DNA of 6,274 nucleotides from Comamonadaceae bacterium (GCA_947466165.1 CANIDW010000097.1:1-6274); one strand, 5' to 3'. Shown: positions 1-6,274, numbered from the stretch's first letter. Numbers and translations are program-made. Notes: generated by a model not told the origin, from the letters alone.

Positions 1-387
1 GCCACGGTGAGCTTCAAGGCGCTGGACGAAACAGTCATTTTGCGGGTGGTTGACAAGTTTCTGCTGCAACTCGAAACCCAGCTGGCCGAAAAGAAAGTCG
101 AAGTCACCTTCACCGACGTGCTGCGCAAGTTTCTGGGCAAGAAGGGTTTCGATCCGCTCATGGGTGCACGCCCGATGCAGCGCCTGATCCAGGACACGAT
201 ACGTCGCGCGCTGGCAGACGAGCTGCTGTTCGGCCGCCTGATCGACGGCGGTCGACTGACGGTAGACATGGACGTCACCAAGGACGACAAGGGTGTCGAG
301 TCCGGCGAGGTCAAGCTGGATATTCAGCCGCTGCCTAAGAAAGAGGGCAAGGCCAAGCCTGAACCCGAGCAGGCCACTGCCGACTGA
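1..387 (+). CDS. clpA: ATP-dependent Clp protease ATP-binding subunit ClpA, C-terminal part (5' truncated)
   Basis: The reading frame is open from the first base and stops at TGA 385-387, giving 128 residues, so the gene begins outside the window. ClpA is a cytoplasmic hexameric AAA+ unfoldase that feeds substrates, including N-degron proteins delivered by ClpS, into ClpP. The visible part is the small C-terminal subdomain of the second ATPase module. It contains the sensor-2 signature GARPMQR at fragment residues 55-61, whose arginine contacts the nucleotide, followed by the ClpA-typical LADELLFG and GGRLTVD segments. The tail is short, charged and probably disordered (KKEGKAKPEPEQ), which is common at ClpA C-termini. 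ClpB and ClpC share this subdomain, but the wording around GFDPLMGARPM matches ClpA best. The GTG at base 7 is an internal valine, not a start. clpS, usually just upstream of clpA, would lie outside the window. The gene ends in a strong terminator and faces the GST-like gene. Confidence 0.95.
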   Translation, partial: ATVSFKALDETVILRVVDKFLLQLETQLAEKKVEVTFTDVLRKFLGKKGFDPLMGARPMQRLIQDTIRRALADELLFGRLIDGGRLTVDMDVTKDDKGVESGEVKLDIQPLPKKEGKAKPEPEQATAD

Positions 388-406
388 AACACTCAAACCT
401 TAGAAG

Positions 407-441
407 GCCCGCTGAACCCGTTTCGGCGGGCTTTTCTTTTT
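407..441 (+). terminator. Rho-independent terminator of clpA
   Basis: A ten-base-pair stem runs from 407-416 to 422-431. It has a GC-rich base (GCCCGC with GCGGGC), one G-T wobble and a five-base loop. It is followed immediately by TTTTCTTTTT at 432-441. It starts 19 bases after the clpA stop codon. The T-tract is on the plus strand only. On the minus strand the same hairpin is followed by a poor T-run, so it may end the opposing GST transcript only weakly. Confidence 0.88.
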
Positions 442-458
442 GGGAACGCGTCAGACCT

Positions 459-1121
459 TTAGATGGGCCCTGTCGGATTAAACACGACGATGTCCGCGCC
501 GCTTTGCCAGGGCGGGTATTTGTGCATCACGCTGTCAAACAGAGCGCTGTTCAAGATGGCGTTGAGCCAGTTGCGAAGGCCAGGCCAGTCTTGTGCCTCA
601 AACCAGTCGGTATCGGTCTGGGCGAACTGCCGCACAAAAGGCGCAATGGCCATGTCGGCCAGCCCGGCTTTGGTACCGAAAAGCCAGCCCGTCCCGGCCA
701 GTTGCTGCGCCAGACCACTCAACCAGCGGGCTGCCGCACTGCGGTGCGCCAGCGGGTCAGGGTCTGCGTAGCGGCCCGGGTATTTGTAGCGGTCCAGATG
801 CTGCTTGAAGGTCTGCTCGCAGTCCTCAATGATTGCCAGAACTTGCGCCGCCTGCGGCGCCTGAGGCAACCACTCCCCGGGGTCACTGTGGCCAAGGGCC
901 CAGCGCATGATGTCCAGGCTTTGGTCTATCACCTCGCCATTTGCTAACACCAGCACAGGCACACTGGCTTTGGGCGACGCGGCCAGCAGTTCGGCCGGCT
1001 TGGCTTTGAGCACGACCTCCCGCAGTTCGCAGATTTGGCCGCTGACAGCCAGTGCCAGCCTGGCCCGCATGGCGTAAGGACAGCGGCGAAAAGAGTAAAA
1101 AACCGGAAGCGCGCCTGGCAT
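459..1121 (-). CDS. Glutathione S-transferase family protein (Omega/Grx2-like N-terminal domain, CPYA active site)
   Basis: The 220-residue product has the two-domain GST layout. An N-terminal thioredoxin fold (about 5-75) carries RRCPYAMRAR, with CPYA at 14-17, the cis-proline segment SVPVL at 53-57 and the glutathione-contacting DQS at 66-68. An all-helical C-terminal domain (about 90-205) contains the N-capping motif LADMAI at 155-160. A cysteine at the first position of the CPYA motif suggests thiol transfer or deglutathionylation, as in Omega GSTs and glutaredoxin 2, rather than classical conjugation. The substrate is unknown. I chose the ATG at 1121. A TTG at 1127 is in frame and would add two residues and overlap the trhO stop, but ATG is the better start codon. 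The start lies two bases after the trhO stop (TGA-AG-ATG), and the GGAAAAG element upstream lies within trhO, so translational coupling is likely. It converges on clpA. Confidence 0.87.
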   Translation of the reverse strand: MPGALPVFYSFRRCPYAMRARLALAVSGQICELREVVLKAKPAELLAASPKASVPVLVLANGEVIDQSLDIMRWALGHSDPGEWLPQAPQAAQVLAIIEDCEQTFKQHLDRYKYPGRYADPDPLAHRSAAARWLSGLAQQLAGTGWLFGTKAGLADMAIAPFVRQFAQTDTDWFEAQDWPGLRNWLNAILNSALFDSVMHKYPPWQSGADIVVFNPTGPI

Positions 1122-1123
1122 CT

Positions 1124-2089
1124 TCAAGCTTTTCCATCCCGCGCAGCCAGGCCGCGCTTGACGCCGATGTGCCGCTCATTGCGTTGCTGCGCAAAGGCGA
1201 TCTGCCGCTGGCGCTCCCGAAAGCCCTCTTTTTGCGCCTCACTGGTTTTGTCGTGGCAGCCCGGACAACTCACACCTTGCACATATTGCGGCGAGAGCTT
1301 GTCCTCGGCACTGACCGGGTCGCGGCAGGACCGGCACAGATCAAAGTGGCCTGGCTGCAGCTGGTGGTCTACCGAGACGCGCTCGTCAAACACAAAGCAC
1401 TCGCCGCGCCAGCTGCTTTGCGTTTGCGGCACGGTTTCCAGGTACTTCAAAATGCCGCCCTCGAGGTGGTACACCTCCTCAAATCCCATGGTGCGCATGA
1501 ACGCAGTTGATTTTTCACAGCGTATGCCGCCTGTGCAAAACATGGCGACTTTGGGCTTTTTGCCGTTTTTTGTTTGCAGGCAGCCGTTCGGGCCCATTTC
1601 TTTTTCGACCCATTGAGGCAGCTCTGAAAAGCTGGTGGTGGCCGGGTTGATGGCGCCTTCAAAGCTGCCGATGGCGACTTCGTAGTCGTTGCGGGTGTCG
1701 ATCAGGACGACCTCGGGGTTTTGGATCAAGGCGTTCCAGTCCTGGGGTTTGACGTACTGGCCAGCCATTTTGTTGGGATTGATGCCTTCAACGCCCAGGG
1801 TGACTATTTCGCGCTTGATTCGCACTTTCATGCGGTAAAAAGGCGCTTTGCTGCAGACGGCCTCTTTGTGCTCCAGGTCGGCCAGCCGAGGGTCTGTGCG
1901 CAAATGCGCCAGCACCGTCCGCACGCCGGCCGGCGGGCCGGCAATGGTGCCGTTGATGCCTTCTGGCGCCAACAGCAGCGTGCCCCGAACATCGTGGGTT
2001 TCGCAAAAGGCCTGCAAGGGCGCTTGCAGCTGCGCAAAGTCGGGCAGATCGACAAATTTGTAAAGAGCGGCAGTCAGGAATTCGGACAT
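1124..2089 (-). CDS. trhO: tRNA uridine(34) hydroxylase TrhO (rhodanese-related, YceA family)
   Basis: TrhO catalyses oxygen-dependent hydroxylation of wobble uridine 34 to 5-hydroxyuridine in a subset of tRNAs, the precursor of cmo5U/mcmo5U, in the cytoplasm. The 321-residue product has three parts. The first is an N-terminal ferredoxin-like domain with the family motif APEGINGTI at 41-49. The second is a rhodanese domain at roughly 120-225 with VLIDTRNDYE (128-137) and the active loop CTGGIRCEKS (185-194), where Cys185 is the predicted catalytic cysteine. The third is a C-terminal extension with four cysteines, CRSC at 252-255 and CPGC at 275-278, arranged like a zinc-binding knuckle. Length and motif order fit the family. 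The ATG at 2089 precedes the conserved start of the protein; no strong Shine-Dalgarno is visible before it. The gene is followed two bases later by the GST-like gene and is 127 bp downstream of upp, so it may be read from its own promoter or from upp read-through. Confidence 0.95.
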   Translation of the reverse strand: MSEFLTAALYKFVDLPDFAQLQAPLQAFCETHDVRGTLLLAPEGINGTIAGPPAGVRTVLAHLRTDPRLADLEHKEAVCSKAPFYRMKVRIKREIVTLGVEGINPNKMAGQYVKPQDWNALIQNPEVVLIDTRNDYEVAIGSFEGAINPATTSFSELPQWVEKEMGPNGCLQTKNGKKPKVAMFCTGGIRCEKSTAFMRTMGFEEVYHLEGGILKYLETVPQTQSSWRGECFVFDERVSVDHQLQPGHFDLCRSCRDPVSAEDKLSPQYVQGVSCPGCHDKTSEAQKEGFRERQRQIAFAQQRNERHIGVKRGLAARDGKA

Positions 2090-2216
2090 GGTCTGGGTGA
2101 GCCTTAGCGGCAGGTGCCGGTTGTGCCCGTCAATTGCAAGAGACTATTTTCGCTCAGGCCCAGAGCAGCTCATTTGCGATGGATCAAGCCAAGCCCAAGC
2201 CAGGCAGCAAGTTAAC

Positions 2217-2882
2217 TTACTGCGTCCCGAAAATACGGTCCCCTGCGTCGCCCAGCCCCGGCAGGATGTAGCCGTGTTCATTGAGCTGGCGGTCAATGGC
2301 GGCGGTAAAAATCGGCACATCCGGGTGGGCTTTTTGCAGGGCGGCAATACCTTCGGGGCAGGTCAGCAGGCACACAAACTTGATGGACCTGGGCTTGAGT
2401 TGCTTGAGCCGCGTGATAGCCGCCGCGGCTGAATTGCCTGTGGCCAGCATCGGGTCCACCACCAACACATCGCGCGCTTGCATGTCCTGGGGCATTTTGA
2501 AGTAGTACTCCACAGCCTGCAGGGTTTGGGGGTCACGGTACAGCCCGATATGACCGACCCGGGCGCCAGGCACCACACTGAGCATGCCTTCTAAGATACC
2601 GTTACCAGCCCGCAGAATCGACACAAAAACCAGTTTTTTACCGTCAATCATGGGCGCTTGCATGGCCTCGAGCGGGGTGTCGATGTCAACCAGCTGCACC
2701 GGCATGTCGCGCGTGACCTCATAGGCCATCAGCATGCTCACCTCATTGAGCAAGGTACGAAAGGTGCTGGTGCTGGCGTCTTTGCGGCGCATCAGTGTGA
2801 GCTTGTGTTGCACCAGCGGATGCGTGATAACGGTTACCCCGGTGCTGGCTACTGAGGGGTTTGCTGTGGGTTGAGGGTTCAT
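2217..2882 (-). CDS. upp: Uracil phosphoribosyltransferase
   Basis: Upp converts uracil and PRPP to UMP and pyrophosphate, the main uracil salvage step, in the cytoplasm. The 221-residue product aligns by eye along its whole length with E. coli Upp (208 residues). It contains HPLVQHKL at 21-28, SILRAGNGI at 88-96, the PRPP-binding loop DPMLATGNS at 143-151 and the uracil-recognition segment [17 protein letters not shown] at 204-220. The loop reads TGNS where E. coli has TGGS. About 17 N-terminal residues (rich in Pro, Ala, Ser and Thr) precede the conserved core. No usable start codon lies between the ATG at 2882 and the core, so this extension is probably translated. An AGAG element lies eight bases upstream of the ATG. 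The gene is transcribed divergently from yebC. Nothing resembling a strong terminator follows it before trhO. Confidence 0.97.
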   Translation of the reverse strand: MNPQPTANPSVASTGVTVITHPLVQHKLTLMRRKDASTSTFRTLLNEVSMLMAYEVTRDMPVQLVDIDTPLEAMQAPMIDGKKLVFVSILRAGNGILEGMLSVVPGARVGHIGLYRDPQTLQAVEYYFKMPQDMQARDVLVVDPMLATGNSAAAAITRLKQLKPRSIKFVCLLTCPEGIAALQKAHPDVPIFTAAIDRQLNEHGYILPGLGDAGDRIFGTQ

Positions 2883-2921
2883 GGTGTCACTCTGCCTGAT
2901 ACTGGTTTCTGGCGTGTTTCA

Positions 2922-2927
2922 ATTATC
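2922..2927 (-). promoter_or_regulatory. Possible -10 element for upp (weak)
   Basis: Read on the minus strand, this is GATAAT, matching the sigma-70 consensus TATAAT at five of six positions, about 40 bases upstream of the upp ATG. No good -35 hexamer sits 16-18 bases further upstream, so this is only a candidate. The 131-bp intergenic region must hold promoters for at least upp and probably yebC. Confidence 0.2.
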
Positions 2928-2963
2928 TTTTGCTCAATGTTCCGGCATGCTGTGGGCGAAAAG

Positions 2964-2969
2964 TAAAAT
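2964..2969 (+). promoter_or_regulatory. Possible -10 element for yebC (weak)
   Basis: TAAAAT matches the sigma-70 -10 consensus at five of six positions and lies about 45 bases before the yebC start, a reasonable distance for a short leader. The only candidate -35 at suitable spacing (around 2940-2945, TTCCGG) is poor. The call rests on the -10 and on the position in the divergent intergenic region. Confidence 0.25.
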
Positions 2970-3002
2970 GCGCTCCAGATTAAATCAATTCTCCCCTTCC
3001 AG

Positions 3003-3007
3003 AAGGA
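3003..3007 (+). promoter_or_regulatory. Ribosome binding site deciding the GTG start of yebC
   Basis: AAGGA lies six bases before the GTG at 3014. This spacing supports the non-ATG start, and the protein then begins with the invariant family N-terminus [10 protein letters not shown]. Confidence 0.7.
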
Positions 3008-3013
3008 CTTCCC

Positions 3014-3742
3014 GTGGCCGGACACAGTAAATGGGCGAATATTCAACACCGCAAGGGCCGGCAGGACGAAAAACGTCAGCGCATCTGGACCCGGGTCATG
3101 CGCGAGATCATGGTCGCAGCCCGCATGGCAGGCGGTGATTTGGGCACCAACCCGCGTCTGCGACTGGCCGTTGACAAGGCCAAGGCGGCCAATATGCCTG
3201 CTGAAAACGTCAAATACGGCATCGCCAAGGCCACCGGTAGCCTGGAGGGCGTGCAGTACGAAGAAGTGCGCTACGAAGGCTACGGCATCGGTGGCGCGGC
3301 CATCATCGTCGACTGCATGACCGACAACCGCGTGCGCACCGTGGCCGAGGTGCGCCATGCTTTTTCAAAGCACGGCGGAAACATGGGCACGGAAGGCTCT
3401 GTAGCCTTTCAATTCAAGCATTGCGGGCAGTTGATTTTTGCGCCCGGCGTGAGTGAAGAAAAAGTCATGGAAGTCGCCCTTGAAGCCGGTGCTGACGACG
3501 TCATCACGGACGATGAAGGCGCCATCGAGGTGCTCACGCCCTATACAGACTTTGAGAAAGTCAGAAACGCGCTGAGTGCCGCCGGTCTGACGCCGGAAAT
3601 GGCTGAAGTCACCATGCGCGCTGACAACATGATTGATCTGGCGGGCGACGATGCCGCCAAAATGCAAAGATTGCTTGACATTCTCGAAGACCTGGACGAC
3701 ACCCAGGACGTCTTTCATAACGCAGCCATTTCTCTTGGATGA
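3014..3742 (+). CDS. yebC: YebC/PmpR (TACO1) family protein
   Basis: This 242-residue protein is a full-length YebC-family member. It opens with the hallmark [18 protein letters not shown], has the basic helical N-terminal domain up to about residue 80 with [17 protein letters not shown], then the central YEGYGIGG (88-95) and [20 protein letters not shown] regions, followed by the acidic C-terminal domain ending in [11 protein letters not shown]. The family was long annotated as a DNA-binding transcriptional regulator. More recent work on YebC proteins, and on mitochondrial TACO1, points to a ribosome-associated factor that helps elongation through proline-rich stretches. The sequence alone cannot decide between these roles here. 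The start is GTG, supported by a good ribosome binding site. The gene is divergent from upp and lies 54 bp upstream of purD in the same direction, with no terminator between, so co-transcription with purD is likely. Confidence 0.96.
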   Translation: MAGHSKWANIQHRKGRQDEKRQRIWTRVMREIMVAARMAGGDLGTNPRLRLAVDKAKAANMPAENVKYGIAKATGSLEGVQYEEVRYEGYGIGGAAIIVDCMTDNRVRTVAEVRHAFSKHGGNMGTEGSVAFQFKHCGQLIFAPGVSEEKVMEVALEAGADDVITDDEGAIEVLTPYTDFEKVRNALSAAGLTPEMAEVTMRADNMIDLAGDDAAKMQRLLDILEDLDDTQDVFHNAAISLG

Positions 3743-3749
3743 CCGGCTG

Positions 3750-3771
3750 CACGGCGCCCGTGTGATCGGGC
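3750..3771 (+). repeat. Two mutually exclusive small hairpins between yebC and purD
   Basis: CACGG at 3750-3754 can pair with CCGTG at 3758-3762, with a three-base loop. GCCCG at 3756-3760 can pair with CGGGC at 3767-3771, with a six-base loop. The two share bases and cannot form together. Neither is followed by a T-run, so neither is an intrinsic terminator. They may be chance, or may affect mRNA stability between the genes. Confidence 0.3.
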
Positions 3772-3796
3772 AGCACACTACATTGAAAGCAATGAA

Positions 3797-5119
3797 ATGA
3801 AAGTTTTGGTTGTCGGCGGCGGTGGACGCGAACATGCGCTGGCCTGGAAAATGGCCCAGTCCCCCAAAGTCCAGGCGGTTTATGTGGCTCCCGGCAATGG
3901 CGGCACGGCGCTCGACAGCCGGCTTGAAAACATCGCCATCACCGACGTGCAGGCTTTGCGCAGCTGGGCTCAGACAGAAAAAATTGCCTTGACGGTGGTC
4001 GGCCCCGAGCAGCCCTTGGCCGCCGGCATCGTGGACGAATTCCGGGCTCACGGCCTGCGGGTGTTCGGTCCCACCCGGGCTGCGGCGCAGCTGGAGAGTT
4101 CCAAGGCTTTTTCCAAGGCCTTCATGAAGCGTCACCGCATTCCAACGGCGGATTACGAAACCTTCAGCGACCCGCTGTCCGCGCACGCTTATGTCGAGCG
4201 AAAAGGCGCGCCCATTGTGGTCAAGGCGGACGGTCTGGCTGCCGGCAAGGGCGTGGTGGTGGCCATGTCGCTGGCCGAGGCGCATGAGGCGATTGACTTC
4301 ATGCTGGCCCCTGAGACCGGCGCCAACCCCTTGGGCGTCACGCACAATGAGGGCGGCGCTCGCGTTGTCATTGAAGAATTTTTACAAGGCGAAGAGGCCA
4401 GCTTCATCGTCATGTGCGACGGTAAAAACGTCACGGCGCTGGCCACCAGCCAGGACCACAAGCGACTGCTTGACGGTGACGCCGGCCCCAACACCGGTGG
4501 CATGGGCGCTTACTCTCCGGCCCCGGTGGTCACACCGCAAGTCCATGCCCGTGCGATGCGCGAGATCATTTTGCCCACTATCAAAGGCATGGCCCAAGAT
4601 GGCATTCCTTTCACTGGTTTTTTGTACGCCGGCCTCATGATTGATGCTCAGGGACAGCCCAAAACACTGGAATTCAACTGCCGCATGGGTGACCCCGAGA
4701 CCCAGCCGATCATGATGCGCTTGAAGTCTGATTTGTTTGACGTGATGATGGCTGCGACCTCGGGCCAGCTAGATCAGATCGAATTGGATTGGGACCGCCG
4801 CCCCGCTTTGGGTGTGGTGATGGCGGCGCATGGCTACCCGCTGAACCCGCGCAAGGGCGACCTCGTCACGGGCCTGCCGTCCTTAGACAGTTTGAAGCAG
4901 GCCGATGCCATGGTTTTTCATGCCGGCACCGTGACGCCGCCGTCTGGGCAGGGCGGCAAAGGGGAGGTGCTGAGCGCAGGAGGCCGCGTGCTGTGCGTGA
5001 CCGCGCTGGGGCACACGGTCAAGGAAGCCCAGAAGCGTGCGTATGAAATCGCCGACGTCATCGCTTTTGCGGGCGCGCAGTTCCGCACTGACATTGGCTT
5101 TAGGGCCATCAAATCCTGA
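3797..5119 (+). CDS. purD: Phosphoribosylamine-glycine ligase (GAR synthetase)
   Basis: PurD joins 5-phosphoribosylamine and glycine using ATP to give GAR, the second step of de novo purine synthesis, in the cytoplasm. The 440-residue product has the normal length and domain order. The N-terminal domain carries VVGGGGREHA at 5-14 and VVGPEQPL at 67-74. The ATP-grasp core carries KADGLAAGKGV at 143-153, VIEEFLQGEE at 191-200 and GPNTGGMGAYSP at 230-241. The family signature appears as RMGDPETQ at 296-303 (RFGDPETQ in many others). The C-terminal domain runs from about 335 to the end. The ATG at 3797 is chosen because the protein then starts directly with MKVLVVGGGGREHA. The ribosome binding site is weak (GAAAG about seven bases upstream). 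The stop TGA shares its last base with the ATG of the following acyltransferase. Genes for other purine steps are not nearby. Confidence 0.98.
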   Translation: MKVLVVGGGGREHALAWKMAQSPKVQAVYVAPGNGGTALDSRLENIAITDVQALRSWAQTEKIALTVVGPEQPLAAGIVDEFRAHGLRVFGPTRAAAQLESSKAFSKAFMKRHRIPTADYETFSDPLSAHAYVERKGAPIVVKADGLAAGKGVVVAMSLAEAHEAIDFMLAPETGANPLGVTHNEGGARVVIEEFLQGEEASFIVMCDGKNVTALATSQDHKRLLDGDAGPNTGGMGAYSPAPVVTPQVHARAMREIILPTIKGMAQDGIPFTGFLYAGLMIDAQGQPKTLEFNCRMGDPETQPIMMRLKSDLFDVMMAATSGQLDQIELDWDRRPALGVVMAAHGYPLNPRKGDLVTGLPSLDSLKQADAMVFHAGTVTPPSGQGGKGEVLSAGGRVLCVTALGHTVKEAQKRAYEIADVIAFAGAQFRTDIGFRAIKS

Positions 5120-5772
5120 TGCTCGAAAACTCTTCTGTACGCACCGGCCTTGTAAAGATAGACCAGACCATGCCGGTTCAGTTTCAGGGCAGCCGTATCG
5201 CCTGGGAGCTGCTGCACTGGATGGGCTGGAAAATCGACTTTCAGGGCTTGCCTGCCTTGCAAGGCGTGGCGATCCTGTACCCGCACACCTCCAACTGGGA
5301 TTTCCCGGTGGCCATGCTCCTCAAATCAGCCATGGGCATTGAGGTGAAATTCTGGGCCAAAGATTCTCTGTTTACCATCCCCGTATTCGGCCGCTGGTTG
5401 CGCTGGCTGGGTGGTGTTCCGCTCATGCGCAAGGCAGCTTCGGGCGTGGTCGCGCAAATGGTGGCCTTGATCCAACGCAAAAAAGCGGAGTCAAGTTATT
5501 TCTGGCTAGCCTTGTCGCCGGAAGGAACGCGCAGTTACCAGCCGGGTTGGCGCAGCGGTTTTTACCGTGTCGCATGGGAAGCTGGCGTACCTTTGGCTCT
5601 GGCTTCGCTCGATTATTCGAAAAAAACCCTGGTGCTCAGGCACTATATGCAATTGAGCGGTGACACTGTGCAAGACATGCAAGACATTGCGCTCGTCTAC
5701 GAAGGTGTACGCGGCTACAGACCCGGGCAGGCTGCGCCCATCCAACTCTTGGAGCAGGAGAAAAAATCATGA
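5119..5772 (+). CDS. Lysophospholipid acyltransferase (LPLAT/PlsC-like) family protein
   Basis: The 217-residue protein has the glycerolipid acyltransferase motifs in order. Block I is HTSNWD at 56-61 (the H-x4-D catalytic pair, His56 and Asp61). A segment with FWAKDSLF follows at 78-85. GGVPLMR at 98-104 fits block II, and SPEGTRS at 133-139 fits block III. Such enzymes transfer an acyl chain to a lysophospholipid or related acceptor at the inner membrane. The HTSNWDF form belongs to a small, poorly characterised branch rather than standard PlsC, so the acceptor is not known. There is no long N-terminal membrane helix, only the moderately hydrophobic [11 protein letters not shown] at 27-37. 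The ATG at 5119 overlaps the purD stop by one base (TGATG) and has no clear ribosome binding site, which suggests coupled translation. An in-frame ATG at 5170 would remove 17 poorly conserved-looking residues and remains possible. The end overlaps hemF by four bases. Confidence 0.88.
   Translation: MLENSSVRTGLVKIDQTMPVQFQGSRIAWELLHWMGWKIDFQGLPALQGVAILYPHTSNWDFPVAMLLKSAMGIEVKFWAKDSLFTIPVFGRWLRWLGGVPLMRKAASGVVAQMVALIQRKKAESSYFWLALSPEGTRSYQPGWRSGFYRVAWEAGVPLALASLDYSKKTLVLRHYMQLSGDTVQDMQDIALVYEGVRGYRPGQAAPIQLLEQEKKS
5756..5760 (+). promoter_or_regulatory. Ribosome binding site of hemF
   Basis: AGGAG ends eight bases before the ATG at 5769 and lies within the last codons of the acyltransferase gene. 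It supports the hemF start that overlaps the upstream stop as ATGA. Confidence 0.7.
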
Positions 5773-6274
5773 ACAAAATCTCTGCGCAAGCCGGCCGGCT
5801 TTTTTTGCTGGGTTTGCAAGAGCGCATCACTTCTGCCGTAGCGGCTTTAGATGGCAGCAGTTTTGTGGCTGATGCCTGGGAAAAAGCACCCGGCGAGCCG
5901 CTCCAAGGCAATGGCCTGACGCAAATTCTCGAGCAGGGCAAGGTGTTCGAGCGTGCCGGTTGTGGTTTTTCGCATGTGCGCGGCGCTTCATTGCCACCCT
6001 CGGCCACCCAGCACCGCCCCGAGTTAGCAGGCGCCCCCTTTGAAGCCATGGGCGTTTCCCTGGTTTTCCATCCGCGCAACCCTTATGTGCCAACGGTTCA
6101 CATGAATGTGCGCATGATCGCTGCCACGCCGGCTTCCGGGGAGCTGGTTTGCTGGTTCGGCGGTGGCATGGACCTCACGCCTTATTACGCCTTTGAAGAA
6201 GACGCTGTGCATTTTCACCAGGTCTGCAAGGACGCTTTGGCGCCTTACGGCGAAGACAAGTACCCGCGCTTTAA
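5769..6274 (+). CDS. hemF: Oxygen-dependent coproporphyrinogen III oxidase, N-terminal part (3' truncated)
   Basis: The frame is open from the ATG at 5769 to the window edge, giving 168 complete codons of an expected 300 or so. HemF decarboxylates coproporphyrinogen III to protoporphyrinogen IX using molecular oxygen, late in heme synthesis, in the cytoplasm. The translation contains GKVFERAG at 57-64, FSHVRG at 67-72, [20 protein letters not shown] (83-102), [12 protein letters not shown] at 104-115 and [12 protein letters not shown] at 129-140, all HemF hallmarks. His101, His111 and His150 appear to match the E. coli histidines implicated in metal binding (His96, His106, His145), with a constant offset of five. 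Oddly, the segment before GKVF reads GNGLTQIL where many HemF proteins have a glycine-rich GGGGRSRVL-like stretch. The start overlaps the acyltransferase stop (ATGA) and has a strong ribosome binding site. In related genomes nadD often follows; that is outside the window. Confidence 0.96.
   Translation, partial: MNKISAQAGRLFLLGLQERITSAVAALDGSSFVADAWEKAPGEPLQGNGLTQILEQGKVFERAGCGFSHVRGASLPPSATQHRPELAGAPFEAMGVSLVFHPRNPYVPTVHMNVRMIAATPASGELVCWFGGGMDLTPYYAFEEDAVHFHQVCKDALAPYGEDKYPRF
5788..5806 (+). other. Hairpin followed by seven Ts inside the start of hemF
   Basis: AAGCCGGCCGGCTT (5788-5801) is a perfect palindrome that can fold as a five-pair stem with a GGCC loop. A run of seven Ts (5800-5806) starts in the stem and continues after it. 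It lies 19 bases after the hemF ATG. The shape resembles a short intrinsic terminator, but the stem is weak for one and it encodes ordinary residues (QAGRLFLL). A regulatory role is only a possibility. Confidence 0.3.

Noticed and set aside
504..1616. Several plus-strand open frames opposite the GST and trhO genes
   Set aside because: Their translations resemble no known family, are rich in Arg, Pro, Cys and Ser as expected of out-of-frame GC-rich DNA, and overlap genes with clear motifs on the other strand.
2103..2133. Possible trhO promoter on the minus strand: TTGACG at 2133-2128 with a GCTAAG-like -10
   Set aside because: The -35 match is good, but the spacing is 18-19 bases, the -10 is poor and the leader would be under about ten bases. 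It is not strong enough to annotate.
2144..2160. Small inverted repeat GCTC...GAGC between upp and trhO considered as a upp terminator
   Set aside because: The stem has only four pairs and no T-run follows on the minus strand.
4100..4123. Near-perfect 12-base tandem repeat in purD encoding SKAF twice
   Set aside because: It encodes a segment that aligns with other PurD proteins (E. coli has a similar SKAF followed by a related residue run), so it is probably sequence constraint rather than a recent duplication.
3365..4345. Long open frame of 326 codons on the minus strand across the end of yebC and the first part of purD
   Set aside because: It lies antisense to two well-conserved genes, has no recognisable domain and has a composition typical of the reverse strand of GC-rich coding DNA. 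It is a shadow frame.
1..6274. Search for tRNA or rRNA genes, CRISPR repeats, insertion sequence ends, attachment sites or defence genes
   Set aside because: Nothing of the kind was seen. Coding regions fill nearly all of the window, with gaps of at most 131 bases, and all genes are recognisable chromosomal housekeeping families.

Overview
This window is a compact block of housekeeping genes. It most likely comes from a betaproteobacterium of the order Burkholderiales, and the protein sequences look closest to Comamonadaceae relatives such as Rhodoferax or Polaromonas. I infer this from recalled similarity of ClpA, HemF, PurD and TrhO, from the moderately high GC with GC-rich third positions, and from the gene order yebC-purD-acyltransferase-hemF. 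No search was run.

Layout. Bases 1-387 carry the 3' end of clpA (plus strand), closed by a strong intrinsic terminator at 407-441. Three minus-strand genes follow, facing clpA. In transcription order they are upp (2882-2217), trhO (2089-1124) and a glutathione S-transferase-like gene (1121-459). trhO and the GST gene are packed two bases apart and probably share a transcript; upp is separated from trhO by 127 bp. A 131-bp divergent intergenic region (2883-3013) separates upp from the plus-strand run yebC (3014-3742), purD (3797-5119), an acyltransferase of the PlsC-like superfamily (5119-5772) and hemF (5769 to the window edge, incomplete). The last three overlap by 1 and 4 bases and look like a translationally coupled operon.

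Functions. ClpA unfolds substrates for ClpP. Upp salvages uracil, while PurD performs the second step of de novo purine synthesis. TrhO hydroxylates U34 of certain tRNAs, and YebC is a TACO1-type translation factor, so both support decoding and elongation. HemF makes protoporphyrinogen IX in oxygen-dependent heme synthesis. The acyltransferase probably acts on a lipid at the inner membrane. The genes share transcripts but not one pathway.

There are no RNA genes, mobile elements, CRISPR arrays or gene-free stretches over 300 bases. I found no convincing undescribed system. The most curious points are a hairpin followed by seven Ts just inside hemF, an HemF variant lacking the usual glycine-rich stretch, a CPYA-type GST coupled to trhO, and an uncharacterised acyltransferase welded between purD and hemF.
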